A stretch of DNA of 12,863 bases from Chloroflexota bacterium (lineage in GTDB: Bacteria > Chloroflexota > Limnocylindria > Limnocylindrales > CSP1-4), in NCBI GenBank assembly GCA_003158495.1, contig PMJT01000207.1, forward strand, positions 1 through 12,863, in the 5' to 3' direction. This document shows positions 6,687-12,863 of this stretch, one piece after another. The notes below the pieces were generated by a model. It was not told the DNA's origin. It ran no database searches and worked only from the letters and a program-made list of their open reading frames with translations. Made by a program: the position numbers and the translations under genes. Positions within the stretch are counted from its first letter, which is position 1. Every line of letters begins with the position of its first letter.

Positions 6687-6692
6687 TTCAGG

Positions 6693-7508
6693 GTGTCGAC
6701 GGGCGAGTCGATCAGGCTTCAACGCCTCTTCGACGGTGGGCAGAACATCGTTATCGTGGCCATCGATCACGGCCTTTACAACGGACCTCGGCCAGGTTTT
6801 GAGAACCTCGCCCCGATCGTCGATCGGCTCAGCGGAGCGGACGGGATCCTCCTGAGCCCGGGCATGGTCGCGCACGTTCAGTCGGTCTTCGAGCATCGCT
6901 CGGCGCCGGCTCTCATCCTCCGCCTCAACTGGGGAACGCAGTACGCCACACAGTGGGGCTACAGCGAGAGCCGCAGCGTGCCGATGATCTCGGTCCAGCA
7001 GGCGGTCTCCCTCGGGGCGGACATCGTCCTGGTTGGGATGTCGATCAAGACCGGTTCTGAGGCCGTCGACGCGGAGAACGTCGCCCAGGTCGCGCGCTGT
7101 GTCGCGGAGAAGCGAGAGGTCGGCGTGCCGATAATCGGCGAGGTCTATCCCGCCGGCCACGAGGACATCGCCCCCGAAAAGCGCCACGAGCAGATCTCGA
7201 TCGGCTGCCGGATCGCGGCGGAACTCGGCGCTGACATGGTCAAGACCTTCCACACCGGCGAGCGCTTCGCCGAGATCGTACGATCGACGCCGGTCCCGAT
7301 CCTGGCCCTCGGCTCGCGCAAGGCACCGCGCGAAGTCGACGCCCTTGAGCTAGCCGCCGCGGCGATCCGTGACGGCGCCCGCGGTGTCGTATTCGGCCGC
7401 AACGTGATCCAGGCTCGCAGCCCGGAGCGGTTCCTCGAGGCGCTCCAGGAGGTCGTCAAGAACGGCGCTGATCCGGCCGCCGCGGCCGAGAAGCACAACC
7501 TCGCCTGA
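6693..7508 (+). CDS. DhnA-family class I (Schiff-base) sugar-phosphate aldolase
   Basis: A 271-residue TIM-barrel aldolase of the DhnA/LsrF (archaeal-type class I fructose-bisphosphate aldolase) family. Motifs in order are VAIDHGLYNGP with Asp25, LRLNWGT near 78, GEVYPAG with Tyr152, and MVKTFHTG with the Schiff-base Lys184. Next come ILALGSRKAP, a phosphate-binding region, and ARGVVFGRNVIQ, the second phosphate loop. The Asp/Tyr/Lys set corresponds to the catalytic residues known for the Thermoproteus enzyme. The start is GTG, fixed by a strong Shine-Dalgarno. First gene of the plus-strand operon, 20 bp before the kinase ATG. With only one kinase in the cluster, the expected reaction is cleavage of a ketose 1-phosphate (or similar) to DHAP and an aldehyde. 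Other family members act on fructose 1,6-bisphosphate or are LsrF-type thiolases, so the substrate remains open. Confidence 0.88.
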   Translation: MSTGESIRLQRLFDGGQNIVIVAIDHGLYNGPRPGFENLAPIVDRLSGADGILLSPGMVAHVQSVFEHRSAPALILRLNWGTQYATQWGYSESRSVPMISVQQAVSLGADIVLVGMSIKTGSEAVDAENVAQVARCVAEKREVGVPIIGEVYPAGHEDIAPEKRHEQISIGCRIAAELGADMVKTFHTGERFAEIVRSTPVPILALGSRKAPREVDALELAAAAIRDGARGVVFGRNVIQARSPERFLEALQEVVKNGADPAAAAEKHNLA

Positions 7509-7528
7509 CGCGACGGCGCGTGCGAGCC

Positions 7529-9049
7529 ATGACCCTGCTGCTCGGCTTGGACGTCGGTACAACCTCGGTCAAGGCCGGTCTATTCGAGGAATCGGGTCGC
7601 CGCGTGTCCTCCGGGGCACGGGAATACCGGATCCAGCACCCGTTTCCGGATCGAGCCGAACTCGATCCGGAAACCTACTGGTCCGCGTCCGTGGCGGCCA
7701 TCCGCCAGGCCTTCGCTGAATCGGGCGCGGATCCCCGGCAGCTCGCCGCCATAGCCGTGAGCAGCCAGGGAGAGACCGTCGTTCCGGTAGATGCAAATGG
7801 GGCTCCGCTGGGCCCCGCTCTCGTCTGGCTCGACAATCGGGCAGACGCGGAGGCCCGGGGACTGGCCGAGAGATTCGGGGACGCGGAAGTCTACGACCGC
7901 ACCGGCGTCCCCTCCGTGAACCCCACGTGGACCGCGCCCAAGATCATGTGGTGGCGCCGGAACGAGCCCGAGCTATTCGAGCGTGCGCGACGATTCCTGC
8001 TCGTGGAGGATTTCATCCTTCATCGTCTCACAGGCCGTTTCGTCAGTGACGGCGGCATCCAGTGCACGACGATGCTTTACGACATCCGCAGCCACGGCTG
8101 GTGGGATGAGATGCTCGAGGCCGTCGGGATCGAATCGGGCCGGCTGCCCGAGCTGGTCCGGCCGGGATCGGTGGTCGGCCACCTGTCCGCAGCGGCCGCC
8201 ACGGCGCTGGGCCTACCGTCGAGTGTCCGCGTTGTCGCCGGCGGCATGGACCAGGGTGCCGGCGCGGTCGGCGTCGGCAACGTCGATGGTGGCGCCATCT
8301 CCGAAAGCACGGGTGGAGCCCTCACCGTCCAGGCCTCGGTCGAGCGGCACGGCCTGGACGCGACCCGCCAGACGCCGGTCTACGTCCACTCCGCGCCGGA
8401 TCGATACCTGTATTGCCCGGTCTGCCCCACGGGCGGGATGGCCCTGACCTGGTTCCGGGACCAGTTCGGAGGCGAGGAAGTGGCTCGCGCCGCCGGCCAA
8501 GGGCGGAGCGCCTACGACCTGCTCACAGAGCTCGCGGCGAAGGCGCCGGCTGGCTCCGAGGGTCTCACTATGCTCCCCCACCTGATGGGCGCCTTCAGCC
8601 CCGAGTACGACCCCAAAGCGACCGGCGTCTTCTACGGCTTCACACTTCATCACGGCAAACCGCATTTCGTCAGGGCCGTGCTGGAGTCCGTCGCCTTCAT
8701 GCTGCGTAAGAACCTGGAGCTCCTGGCCGGAGCCGGCGCAGCGGCGTCCGAGATTCGCTCCCACGGCGGCGGCGCCAGGAGCGCCCTCTGGAATCAGATC
8801 AAAGCGGACGTTTGCGGCCTGCCGGTCGTCACGCTCGAAGGCGAGGATGCCGCGGTCCGGGGCGATGCAATGATGGCCGGCGTGGCCACCGGGACCTTCT
8901 CCACTCTATTGGAGGCGTCCGCGGCGATGGTCGTCGCGGAGGCCCGTTACGAACCGGACCCCGCCACACGTGGCGTCTACGACGCGGCCTACAGGCGGTA
9001 TGGCCGGCTCTTCGAAGCACTACAACCGATATTCGACTCGGCCGGCTGA
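7529..9049 (+). CDS. FGGY-family carbohydrate kinase
   Basis: A 506-residue kinase of the FGGY family (xylulokinase, rhamnulokinase, fuculokinase, LsrK and relatives), normal in length. The N-terminal domain starts GLDVGTTSVKAGLF, the first phosphate-binding hairpin, with Asp8. AVSSQGET and WLDNRAD are substrate-side motifs. The catalytic base is Asp241 in GGMDQGAGAVG. The C-terminal domain has ISESTGGALTV, a SHGGGARSALWNQ adenine/FGGY signature near 411-423, and the helix EDAAVRGDAMMAG. It transfers phosphate from ATP to a ketose, at C1 or C5 depending on the subfamily; pairing with a DHAP-forming aldolase favours C1. ATG at 7529 is preferred; GTG at 7520 is in frame and adds three residues. 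Neither has a strong Shine-Dalgarno, and coupling to the aldolase stop 20 bp upstream is likely. Confidence 0.92.
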   Translation: MTLLLGLDVGTTSVKAGLFEESGRRVSSGAREYRIQHPFPDRAELDPETYWSASVAAIRQAFAESGADPRQLAAIAVSSQGETVVPVDANGAPLGPALVWLDNRADAEARGLAERFGDAEVYDRTGVPSVNPTWTAPKIMWWRRNEPELFERARRFLLVEDFILHRLTGRFVSDGGIQCTTMLYDIRSHGWWDEMLEAVGIESGRLPELVRPGSVVGHLSAAAATALGLPSSVRVVAGGMDQGAGAVGVGNVDGGAISESTGGALTVQASVERHGLDATRQTPVYVHSAPDRYLYCPVCPTGGMALTWFRDQFGGEEVARAAGQGRSAYDLLTELAAKAPAGSEGLTMLPHLMGAFSPEYDPKATGVFYGFTLHHGKPHFVRAVLESVAFMLRKNLELLAGAGAAASEIRSHGGGARSALWNQIKADVCGLPVVTLEGEDAAVRGDAMMAGVATGTFSTLLEASAAMVVAEARYEPDPATRGVYDAAYRRYGRLFEALQPIFDSAG

Positions 9050-9056
9050 CCGGCCG
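9039..9056 (+). repeat. GC hairpin over the kinase stop codon
   Basis: CGGCCGG and CCGGCCG form a 7-bp stem around CTGA, so the kinase TGA stop lies in the loop. It precedes the 66-bp gap to the isomerase gene. No T-run follows; an effect on relative expression of the two genes is possible but not shown. Confidence 0.35.
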
Positions 9057-9115
9057 CGGAGCGCGGGGTTACCCGGCTAGATTCGACCTACCAACCCAAA
9101 GCAGAAGGTGGAGCT

Positions 9116-10504
9116 GTGGCAGCAAGAGCGAAGATCGGCGTCCTGGTGATGGCGCTCCTCGAGGACGACTACAACAAGACGGCCCACATGCGACCCGCGG
9201 CCACTGCTGCGGCGCAGGGGATCGCGGACATCCTGGCCAAGTACGGCGACGTCGTGCACGCCGGGCTCGTGGAAGAAGAACACCAGGCCGCGACCGCCGC
9301 ACGCCTCTTCAACGCCGAAGACGTCGACATTATCGTCGCGATGGAACTTGCCTACACCAAAGGCATCGTTCCGGCGCGAGCGCTGATCGATACCACGGCT
9401 CCGGTCCTGGTCTGGAACGCACAGCAGATCGCCCGGCTGGGCGAGAGCGACGGCTTCGACGTCGTGATGCTCAACTCCGGCATGGCCGGCATCCCGGAAC
9501 TCACCGCGGTCCTGCTCCGGACCGGACGCGACTTCACCATGGTCACTTCGCGCCTGAACGACCCGGAAGGGTTGCGAAGAGTGGAGGACGTGATCGCGGC
9601 TGCGGCCGTTCGGCGGCGCCTGCGCACGGCCAGGGTCGGCCTGATCGGCCACCCATTCGAAGGCATGACGGACCTGATGTTCGACGGGCTGTCGCTCCGC
9701 CAGGACGTCGGTCCGGTGCTCTGGCCAGTCGAACCGGAGAAGATCGCCGTCCGGTTCGCCGAGATCCCGAAGTCGGACGTTGACGCGACGGTTGCCGCCG
9801 AGCGCGCTCGGTACAACATCGACATGGAGCCGGCGCTCTTCGAGCGGTCCGTGCGACTTGCTCTCGCACTGGAGTCGATCGCGAAGGAGTACAAGTTCGA
9901 CACGTTCACGGCCTTCGACCAGGTGTGGCTCTCGGATCCGCGGGTCGGGATCATCCCTTCCTACGGCACCGGCCGTCTGTGCGAAATCGGAATTCCCGCC
10001 GCCCCAGAGGGCGACGTCAACTGCTCAGTGGCCCAGCTCATCCTCCAGGAGTTCGCCGGCCAGTCGACCACGGTCGAGAACTACGTCATCGACTTCGAGA
10101 ACAATGCGGTCATGTTCTCGCACGACGGCCACGGCAACCCCGCCCTGGCAACGCCGGGCGGCGTCGCCGTCAAGCACTCCATCTACTACGAGGGAGTGCA
10201 CGGCTTCGGCGCCGGCTTTGAGTTCGCCTACCAGCCAGGACCCGTGACCAACCTGGCCCTGGTCACCATGGGCGAGAACCGCTGGCGCTTCGTCATCTCT
10301 GAAGGCGAGTTTTTGCCCTTCCCGCCGCGCCCGATCTCGGCGCCGCAGACGCTGTTCCGGCACAAGTCGTTGCCGATCGACGAGTGGTGCAACGCGTGGT
10401 GCGCCGCCGGCGCGCCCCACCATATGGCCGCCGCCCAGGGCAGCTGGACGGACCGGCTGCTGGACCTCGCCCAGATGCTCGGAATCGAAGCCGTCGTCGT
10501 GTAA
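9116..10504 (+). CDS. L-arabinose isomerase-like aldose-ketose isomerase
   Basis: A 462-residue protein of the L-arabinose/L-fucose isomerase superfamily, somewhat shorter than AraA (about 500). The N-terminal half has Rossmann-like segments (IGVLVMALL; VDIIVAMELAYTKG; APVLVWNAQQ), with RVGLIGHPFEGMTDL near 173 beginning the middle domain. By motif alignment with AraA, metal ligands can be proposed: Glu298 in PEGD (cf. AraA AEGDWK, Glu306), Glu321 in VENY (cf. MEDY, Glu333), His336 in FSHDGHG (cf. GSHML, His350), and the His435/His436 pair in APHHM (cf. AHHT, His450). The C-terminus ends soon after this, without AraA's last segment. It probably isomerises an aldose to the ketose taken by the kinase; the sugar may differ from L-arabinose. 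The start is GTG with AAGGTGG just upstream. Last gene of the plus-strand operon. Confidence 0.82.
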   Translation: MAARAKIGVLVMALLEDDYNKTAHMRPAATAAAQGIADILAKYGDVVHAGLVEEEHQAATAARLFNAEDVDIIVAMELAYTKGIVPARALIDTTAPVLVWNAQQIARLGESDGFDVVMLNSGMAGIPELTAVLLRTGRDFTMVTSRLNDPEGLRRVEDVIAAAAVRRRLRTARVGLIGHPFEGMTDLMFDGLSLRQDVGPVLWPVEPEKIAVRFAEIPKSDVDATVAAERARYNIDMEPALFERSVRLALALESIAKEYKFDTFTAFDQVWLSDPRVGIIPSYGTGRLCEIGIPAAPEGDVNCSVAQLILQEFAGQSTTVENYVIDFENNAVMFSHDGHGNPALATPGGVAVKHSIYYEGVHGFGAGFEFAYQPGPVTNLALVTMGENRWRFVISEGEFLPFPPRPISAPQTLFRHKSLPIDEWCNAWCAAGAPHHMAAAQGSWTDRLLDLAQMLGIEAVVV

Positions 10505-10508
10505 CCAG

Positions 10509-10525
10509 GTCGGGCTCGGCCCGAC
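10509..10525 (+). terminator. Small hairpin after the isomerase stop
   Basis: GTCGGGC-TCG-GCCCGAC, a 7-bp stem with a 3-nt loop, begins 5 nt after the isomerase stop. ACAACCCC follows rather than a T-run, so it is at best part of a termination or 3'-end protection region together with the larger hairpin downstream. Confidence 0.35.
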
Positions 10526-10541
10526 AACCCCGCATTGACCA

Positions 10542-10574
10542 GGCACCCGCCGTTTCCCCCTCACGGCGGGTGCC
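10542..10574. terminator. Perfect 12-bp stem-loop, probable terminator of the isomerase operon
   Basis: GGCACCCGCCGT (10542-10553) and ACGGCGGGTGCC (10563-10574) are exact inverted repeats around a 9-nt pyrimidine-rich loop. The sequence after it on the plus strand is ACCCTTTCC, a weak pyrimidine tract. Its place between convergent genes suits a bidirectional or factor-assisted terminator. Outer words TTGACCA (10535-10541) and TGGTCAA (10589-10595) are also complementary and could extend the structure. Confidence 0.5.
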
Positions 10575-10575
10575 A

Positions 10576-10792
10576 CCCTTTCCGGGGTTGGTCAAGCGCG
10601 ACCGCGACCGCGCCGTGGCGTCGTCGAAGGCCTTGAGCGCCGCCCGCACCGTCTCGATCGCCTCCACCCGGAGAGCCGCCGCCGACTGGAGGCTGCCTGC
10701 CACGCCCAGAAACGCCGAGTAGGCCATCGGCCCTTCGGATCGTTCTTCCGCGGCAGATCGACGGCGACGAAGTGGAAGGTCCGAACCGACAC
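10576..10792 (-). pseudogene. Possible decayed or frameshifted short gene, unrecognised
   Basis: On the minus strand the frame from GTG at 10792 (start VSVRTFHFVAVDLPRKNDP) has mostly G/C third positions up to about 10728. After that the good codon pattern moves to another frame beginning ATG at 10727 (MAYSAFLGVAGSLQ, then an Ala/Glu-rich helix-like stretch to about 10576, SRLTNPGKG). An AAGGG lies just before that ATG. This could be two overlapping tiny genes or a remnant with a frameshift near 10728. The second frame has no stop near its apparent end and continues into the hairpin and antisense to the isomerase gene, which argues for a remnant. I do not recognise the family. Confidence 0.25.
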
Positions 10793-10940
10793 GAACCGTC
10801 ATCGTCGCCGGTCGCTCATGCGAGTCCGTCCTGAGCTACCCGTCCGGCAATCGGGTCGGGCCGTTCACGCAGCCGATCGGTCGACCTTAGCCCGCCTCGG
10901 CCAGATCGTCCGCGTCAACCAACGCGTGCCCGGCAGTGAC

Positions 10941-12836
10941 CTAGGGCTCGACGGCCATTTCAGGCTCGGCCTCGCCGGTCGTCCCCGCCCCGTCGGTTGT
11001 CTCCTGGCGCGCGAACTGGGTGCGATACAGCTCGGCGTATAGCCCTTCCGCGGCCAGTAGCTCGGCGTGTCTGCCCCGCTCGACTATGTGGCCCGCCGCG
11101 ATAACGAGGATCTGGTCGGCTTCGCGAACGGTCGAGAGGCGATGGGCGATAACTATCGAGGTACGCCCGGCGAGAGCAGTCCTGAGCGCTCCCTGCAGTG
11201 CGAGCTCCGACTCCGAGTCCAGGTGGGCCGTCGCCTCGTCGAGTACGACGACGTCCGGGGCTTTGAGCAGCAGGCGGGCGATGGCGATGCGCTGCTTCTC
11301 TCCGCCTGAAAGCCGATAGCCGCGGTCGCCCACAACCGTGTCGAGGCCGTCGGGAAGCGACGCGACAAGTGGCAGGATTTGCGCCGCGCTCAAGGCCTCG
11401 ATCAGCTCGGTGTCGGTCGCAGCCGGCTTGGCGTAGAGCAGGTTCGCGCGGATCGTGTCGTGGAAGAGATGAGCGTCCTGCGTCACGACGCCGATGGCGC
11501 GGTGCAGCGAGTCCAGAGTCGCGTCCCGAACGTCGATGCCGTCGATCCGGATAGAGCCCGAACCGGCGTCATAAAGGCGCGGCACCAGGTTCCCGATCGT
11601 CGTCTTGCCAGCTCCCGACGGGCCTACAAGCGCGACCAGTTCGCCCGGGCACGCGGCGAAGCTGACGTCGTAAAGCACCTGGGCAGTGGGCGCTTGATCC
11701 AGGACCGCGACCGATTCCAGCGACGCCAGTGAGACGTCTTCGGCCCGGGGATAGCTGAAGTCGACGTGTTCGAACTCAATCGTGGCCGGTCCGCGCGGGA
11801 CCTCTATCGCGTTCGGCTTTTCGGCGACCATCGGCGGCAGGTCGAGGACTTCGAAGATTCGGTCGAACGAAACCAGCGCGGTCATGACGTTGACCTGGAC
11901 GTTCGAGAGCGCGGTGAGTGGCCCATAAAGCCGGTTCAGGTACGCGCTGAGGGCGACGAGGGTTCCGACCTGGAGCGCGCCCGAAACCGCCAGAGCGCCG
12001 CCGAGGCCGTAAACGAGGGCAGTGGCGAGCGACGCCGTCAGCAGCAACGAGACCATGAAGATGGTCATGTACATCGCCTGGCTCACGCCGATGTCTCGGA
12101 CCCGGCCGGCCTTCTCCTCGAACATGCTGACTTCTCGCATCGGCTGGCCAAACAGCTTGACCAGCAGCGCTCCTGCAACGTTGAAGCGCTCGCTCATCAT
12201 CGAGGTCATCGAGGCGTTGAGGTTGTAGCTCTCGCGCGTGATCGCCTGGATCCGCCGGCCGACCCAGCGGGCGGGCAGCACGAAGACCGGAAACAGCAGA
12301 AGCGCCAGAAGCGTGATCTGCCAGCTCAGAAAGAACATCGCAACAAGCGTGATCGCCACGCTGATGGCGTTGCCCACGACCGAGGAGAGGGTGTTGGTGA
12401 AGGCGCTCTGGGCGTCGAGGACGTCGTTGTTCAGGCGGCTGATGAGCGCGCCCGTTTGCGTCCTACTGAAGAACGCGATCGGCATGCGCTGGAAGTGTGC
12501 GAACACCTTGGTCCTCATGTCAAAGATGAGGCCCTCGCCGATCCGCGCCGAAATCCAGCGCTCCCCGAGTGAGAGCGCCGCGTCGAGGACCGCGAGAACA
12601 GCCAGGAGAATCGCCAGCTCGACGACGACGCCGCTCTGCTTAGGCAGGATTCCATCGTCGATGATCGCCCGGTAGATGAGCGGATTGGCGGCCCCGACCG
12701 AGGCGTCGACGACGATGAGAACGAGAAACCCGAGTAGAGGCTTCTTGTATGGCGCCGCGAACTGGGCGATGCGGCGTACGAGGCCGCTCGAGAGTTTCTG
12801 AGATCGCACGGAATCGTCCTGCCGCATGGAGCGCAT
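10941..12836 (-). CDS. ABC exporter, fused membrane and ATPase domains (multidrug/lipid type), 5' end probably beyond the window
   Basis: A 631-residue half-transporter with a six-helix membrane domain (about 20-330) and a C-terminal ATPase. Walker A is GPSGAGKTT (about 405-413), the signature is LSGGEKQR (about 508), Walker B is VVVLDEATAHLD (about 528-539), and the switch histidine is in AHRLST (about 565). All catalytic residues are intact. After FSYP at 360 there is an insertion of about 20 residues (AEDVSLASLESVAVL) before VLYDVSF, as in a subset of high-GC bacterial exporters. It would act as a homodimer, or as a heterodimer with a neighbour outside the window, exporting lipids or drugs. 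The first ATG is 12836, but the frame stays open to the window edge, encoding a Gly-rich stretch, and ATG has no good RBS; the protein may begin further upstream. Not visibly tied to the sugar cluster. Confidence 0.93.
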   Translation of the reverse strand: MRSMRQDDSVRSQKLSSGLVRRIAQFAAPYKKPLLGFLVLIVVDASVGAANPLIYRAIIDDGILPKQSGVVVELAILLAVLAVLDAALSLGERWISARIGEGLIFDMRTKVFAHFQRMPIAFFSRTQTGALISRLNNDVLDAQSAFTNTLSSVVGNAISVAITLVAMFFLSWQITLLALLLFPVFVLPARWVGRRIQAITRESYNLNASMTSMMSERFNVAGALLVKLFGQPMREVSMFEEKAGRVRDIGVSQAMYMTIFMVSLLLTASLATALVYGLGGALAVSGALQVGTLVALSAYLNRLYGPLTALSNVQVNVMTALVSFDRIFEVLDLPPMVAEKPNAIEVPRGPATIEFEHVDFSYPRAEDVSLASLESVAVLDQAPTAQVLYDVSFAACPGELVALVGPSGAGKTTIGNLVPRLYDAGSGSIRIDGIDVRDATLDSLHRAIGVVTQDAHLFHDTIRANLLYAKPAATDTELIEALSAAQILPLVASLPDGLDTVVGDRGYRLSGGEKQRIAIARLLLKAPDVVVLDEATAHLDSESELALQGALRTALAGRTSIVIAHRLSTVREADQILVIAAGHIVERGRHAELLAAEGLYAELYRTQFARQETTDGAGTTGEAEPEMAVEP

Positions 12837-12863
12837 GAGCCCCCGGCCGCCGCCGTAACCGCC

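Larger units (their letters stand above)
6279..6692. other. Divergent regulatory region between the two operons
   Basis: This 414-bp stretch has no convincing gene. It holds the RBSs of both flanking genes, a minus-strand promoter (6416-6444), a weaker plus-strand promoter (6555-6581), a 14-bp palindrome (6401-6414) and an imperfect tandem duplication (6436-6586). It is the natural site for control by the DeoR-family regulator. The stretch 6587-6678 would be plus-strand leader; I see no strong structure or riboswitch in it. Confidence 0.7.
10505..10940. other. Intergenic region between isomerase and exporter genes
   Basis: A 436-bp stretch between two convergent genes. Its left part holds two hairpins that could end the plus-strand operon. 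The middle (about 10576-10792, minus strand) has coding-like base use in two successive frames. From 10793 to 10940 I see no gene apart from a short in-frame continuation beyond the exporter stop. Confidence 0.6.

Noticed and set aside
6618..6692. A 25-residue N-terminal extension of the aldolase.
   Set aside because: The strong AAGGAGGG followed by GTG at 6693 fixes the start; the extension is not like any aldolase N-terminus.
6693..9049. The aldolase plus FGGY kinase resemble LsrF and LsrK of the AI-2 (lsr) system.
   Set aside because: The importer is CUT1, not the LsrACDB type; LsrG and an LsrR-type regulator are absent; and a sugar isomerase and mutarotase are present. Sugar catabolism explains the set better.
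65..10504. A sulfoquinovose (sulfo-EMP) pathway, which also uses an isomerase, kinase and class I aldolase.
   Set aside because: The kinase is FGGY rather than the PfkB type (YihV), the isomerase is AraA-like rather than YihS-like, and there is no sulfoquinovosidase or sulfolactaldehyde enzyme.
11766..12572. A long plus-strand open frame opposite the ABC exporter.
   Set aside because: It is antisense to well-conserved membrane-domain coding sequence, with charged, low-complexity content and no family match.
1..12863. CRISPR arrays, tRNA or rRNA genes, insertion sequences or transposases.
   Set aside because: I saw no regularly spaced repeats, no tRNA-like cloverleaf, no rRNA segments and no transposase motifs on either strand.

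Overview
The window is a high-GC bacterial locus. It contains one divergent sugar uptake and catabolism cluster (about 65-10504) and a separate ABC exporter gene that runs into the right edge. Start codons are mostly GTG and TTG. The enzymes mix ordinary bacterial families (CUT1 transporter, DeoR regulator, FGGY kinase) with families best known from archaea (short-type triose-phosphate isomerase, DhnA-type class I aldolase). This suits a terrestrial Chloroflexota or a similar high-GC lineage. That placement is an impression from gene content; there is no rRNA or other marker here.

Left arm, minus strand, transcribed from about 6410 down to 65: a lipoprotein sugar-binding protein, two CUT1 permeases, a DeoR-family regulator, a galactose-mutarotase-like aldose epimerase, an archaeal-type triose-phosphate isomerase, and a YjbQ/UPF0047 protein. 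Spacing is tight, with stop/start overlaps (GTGA, TTGA) around the regulator. A perfect 12-bp stem-loop lies between the binding protein and the first permease. No ATPase subunit for this importer is present.

Right arm, plus strand, 6693-10504: a DhnA-type class I aldolase, an FGGY sugar kinase and an L-arabinose-isomerase-like enzyme, followed by hairpins that may end transcription. The two arms share a 414-bp intergenic region. It holds a good minus-strand promoter, a weaker plus-strand promoter, a palindrome at the predicted minus-strand start site, and an imperfect tandem duplication carrying three repeated words.

Read together, the genes suggest this route: import of a free sugar, mutarotation, aldose-to-ketose isomerisation, phosphorylation (inferred at C1), aldol cleavage to DHAP plus an aldehyde, and conversion of DHAP to glyceraldehyde 3-phosphate. 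The DeoR protein probably senses a sugar phosphate. The substrate cannot be named from sequence. The usual L-arabinose partner AraD (ribulose-5-phosphate 4-epimerase) is absent, so this is not the textbook araBAD pathway.

Region 10505-10940 has hairpins and a short stretch with coding-like base use in two successive frames, perhaps a decayed gene. The remainder (10941 to the edge) is a fused TMD-NBD ABC exporter whose 5' end probably lies beyond the window.
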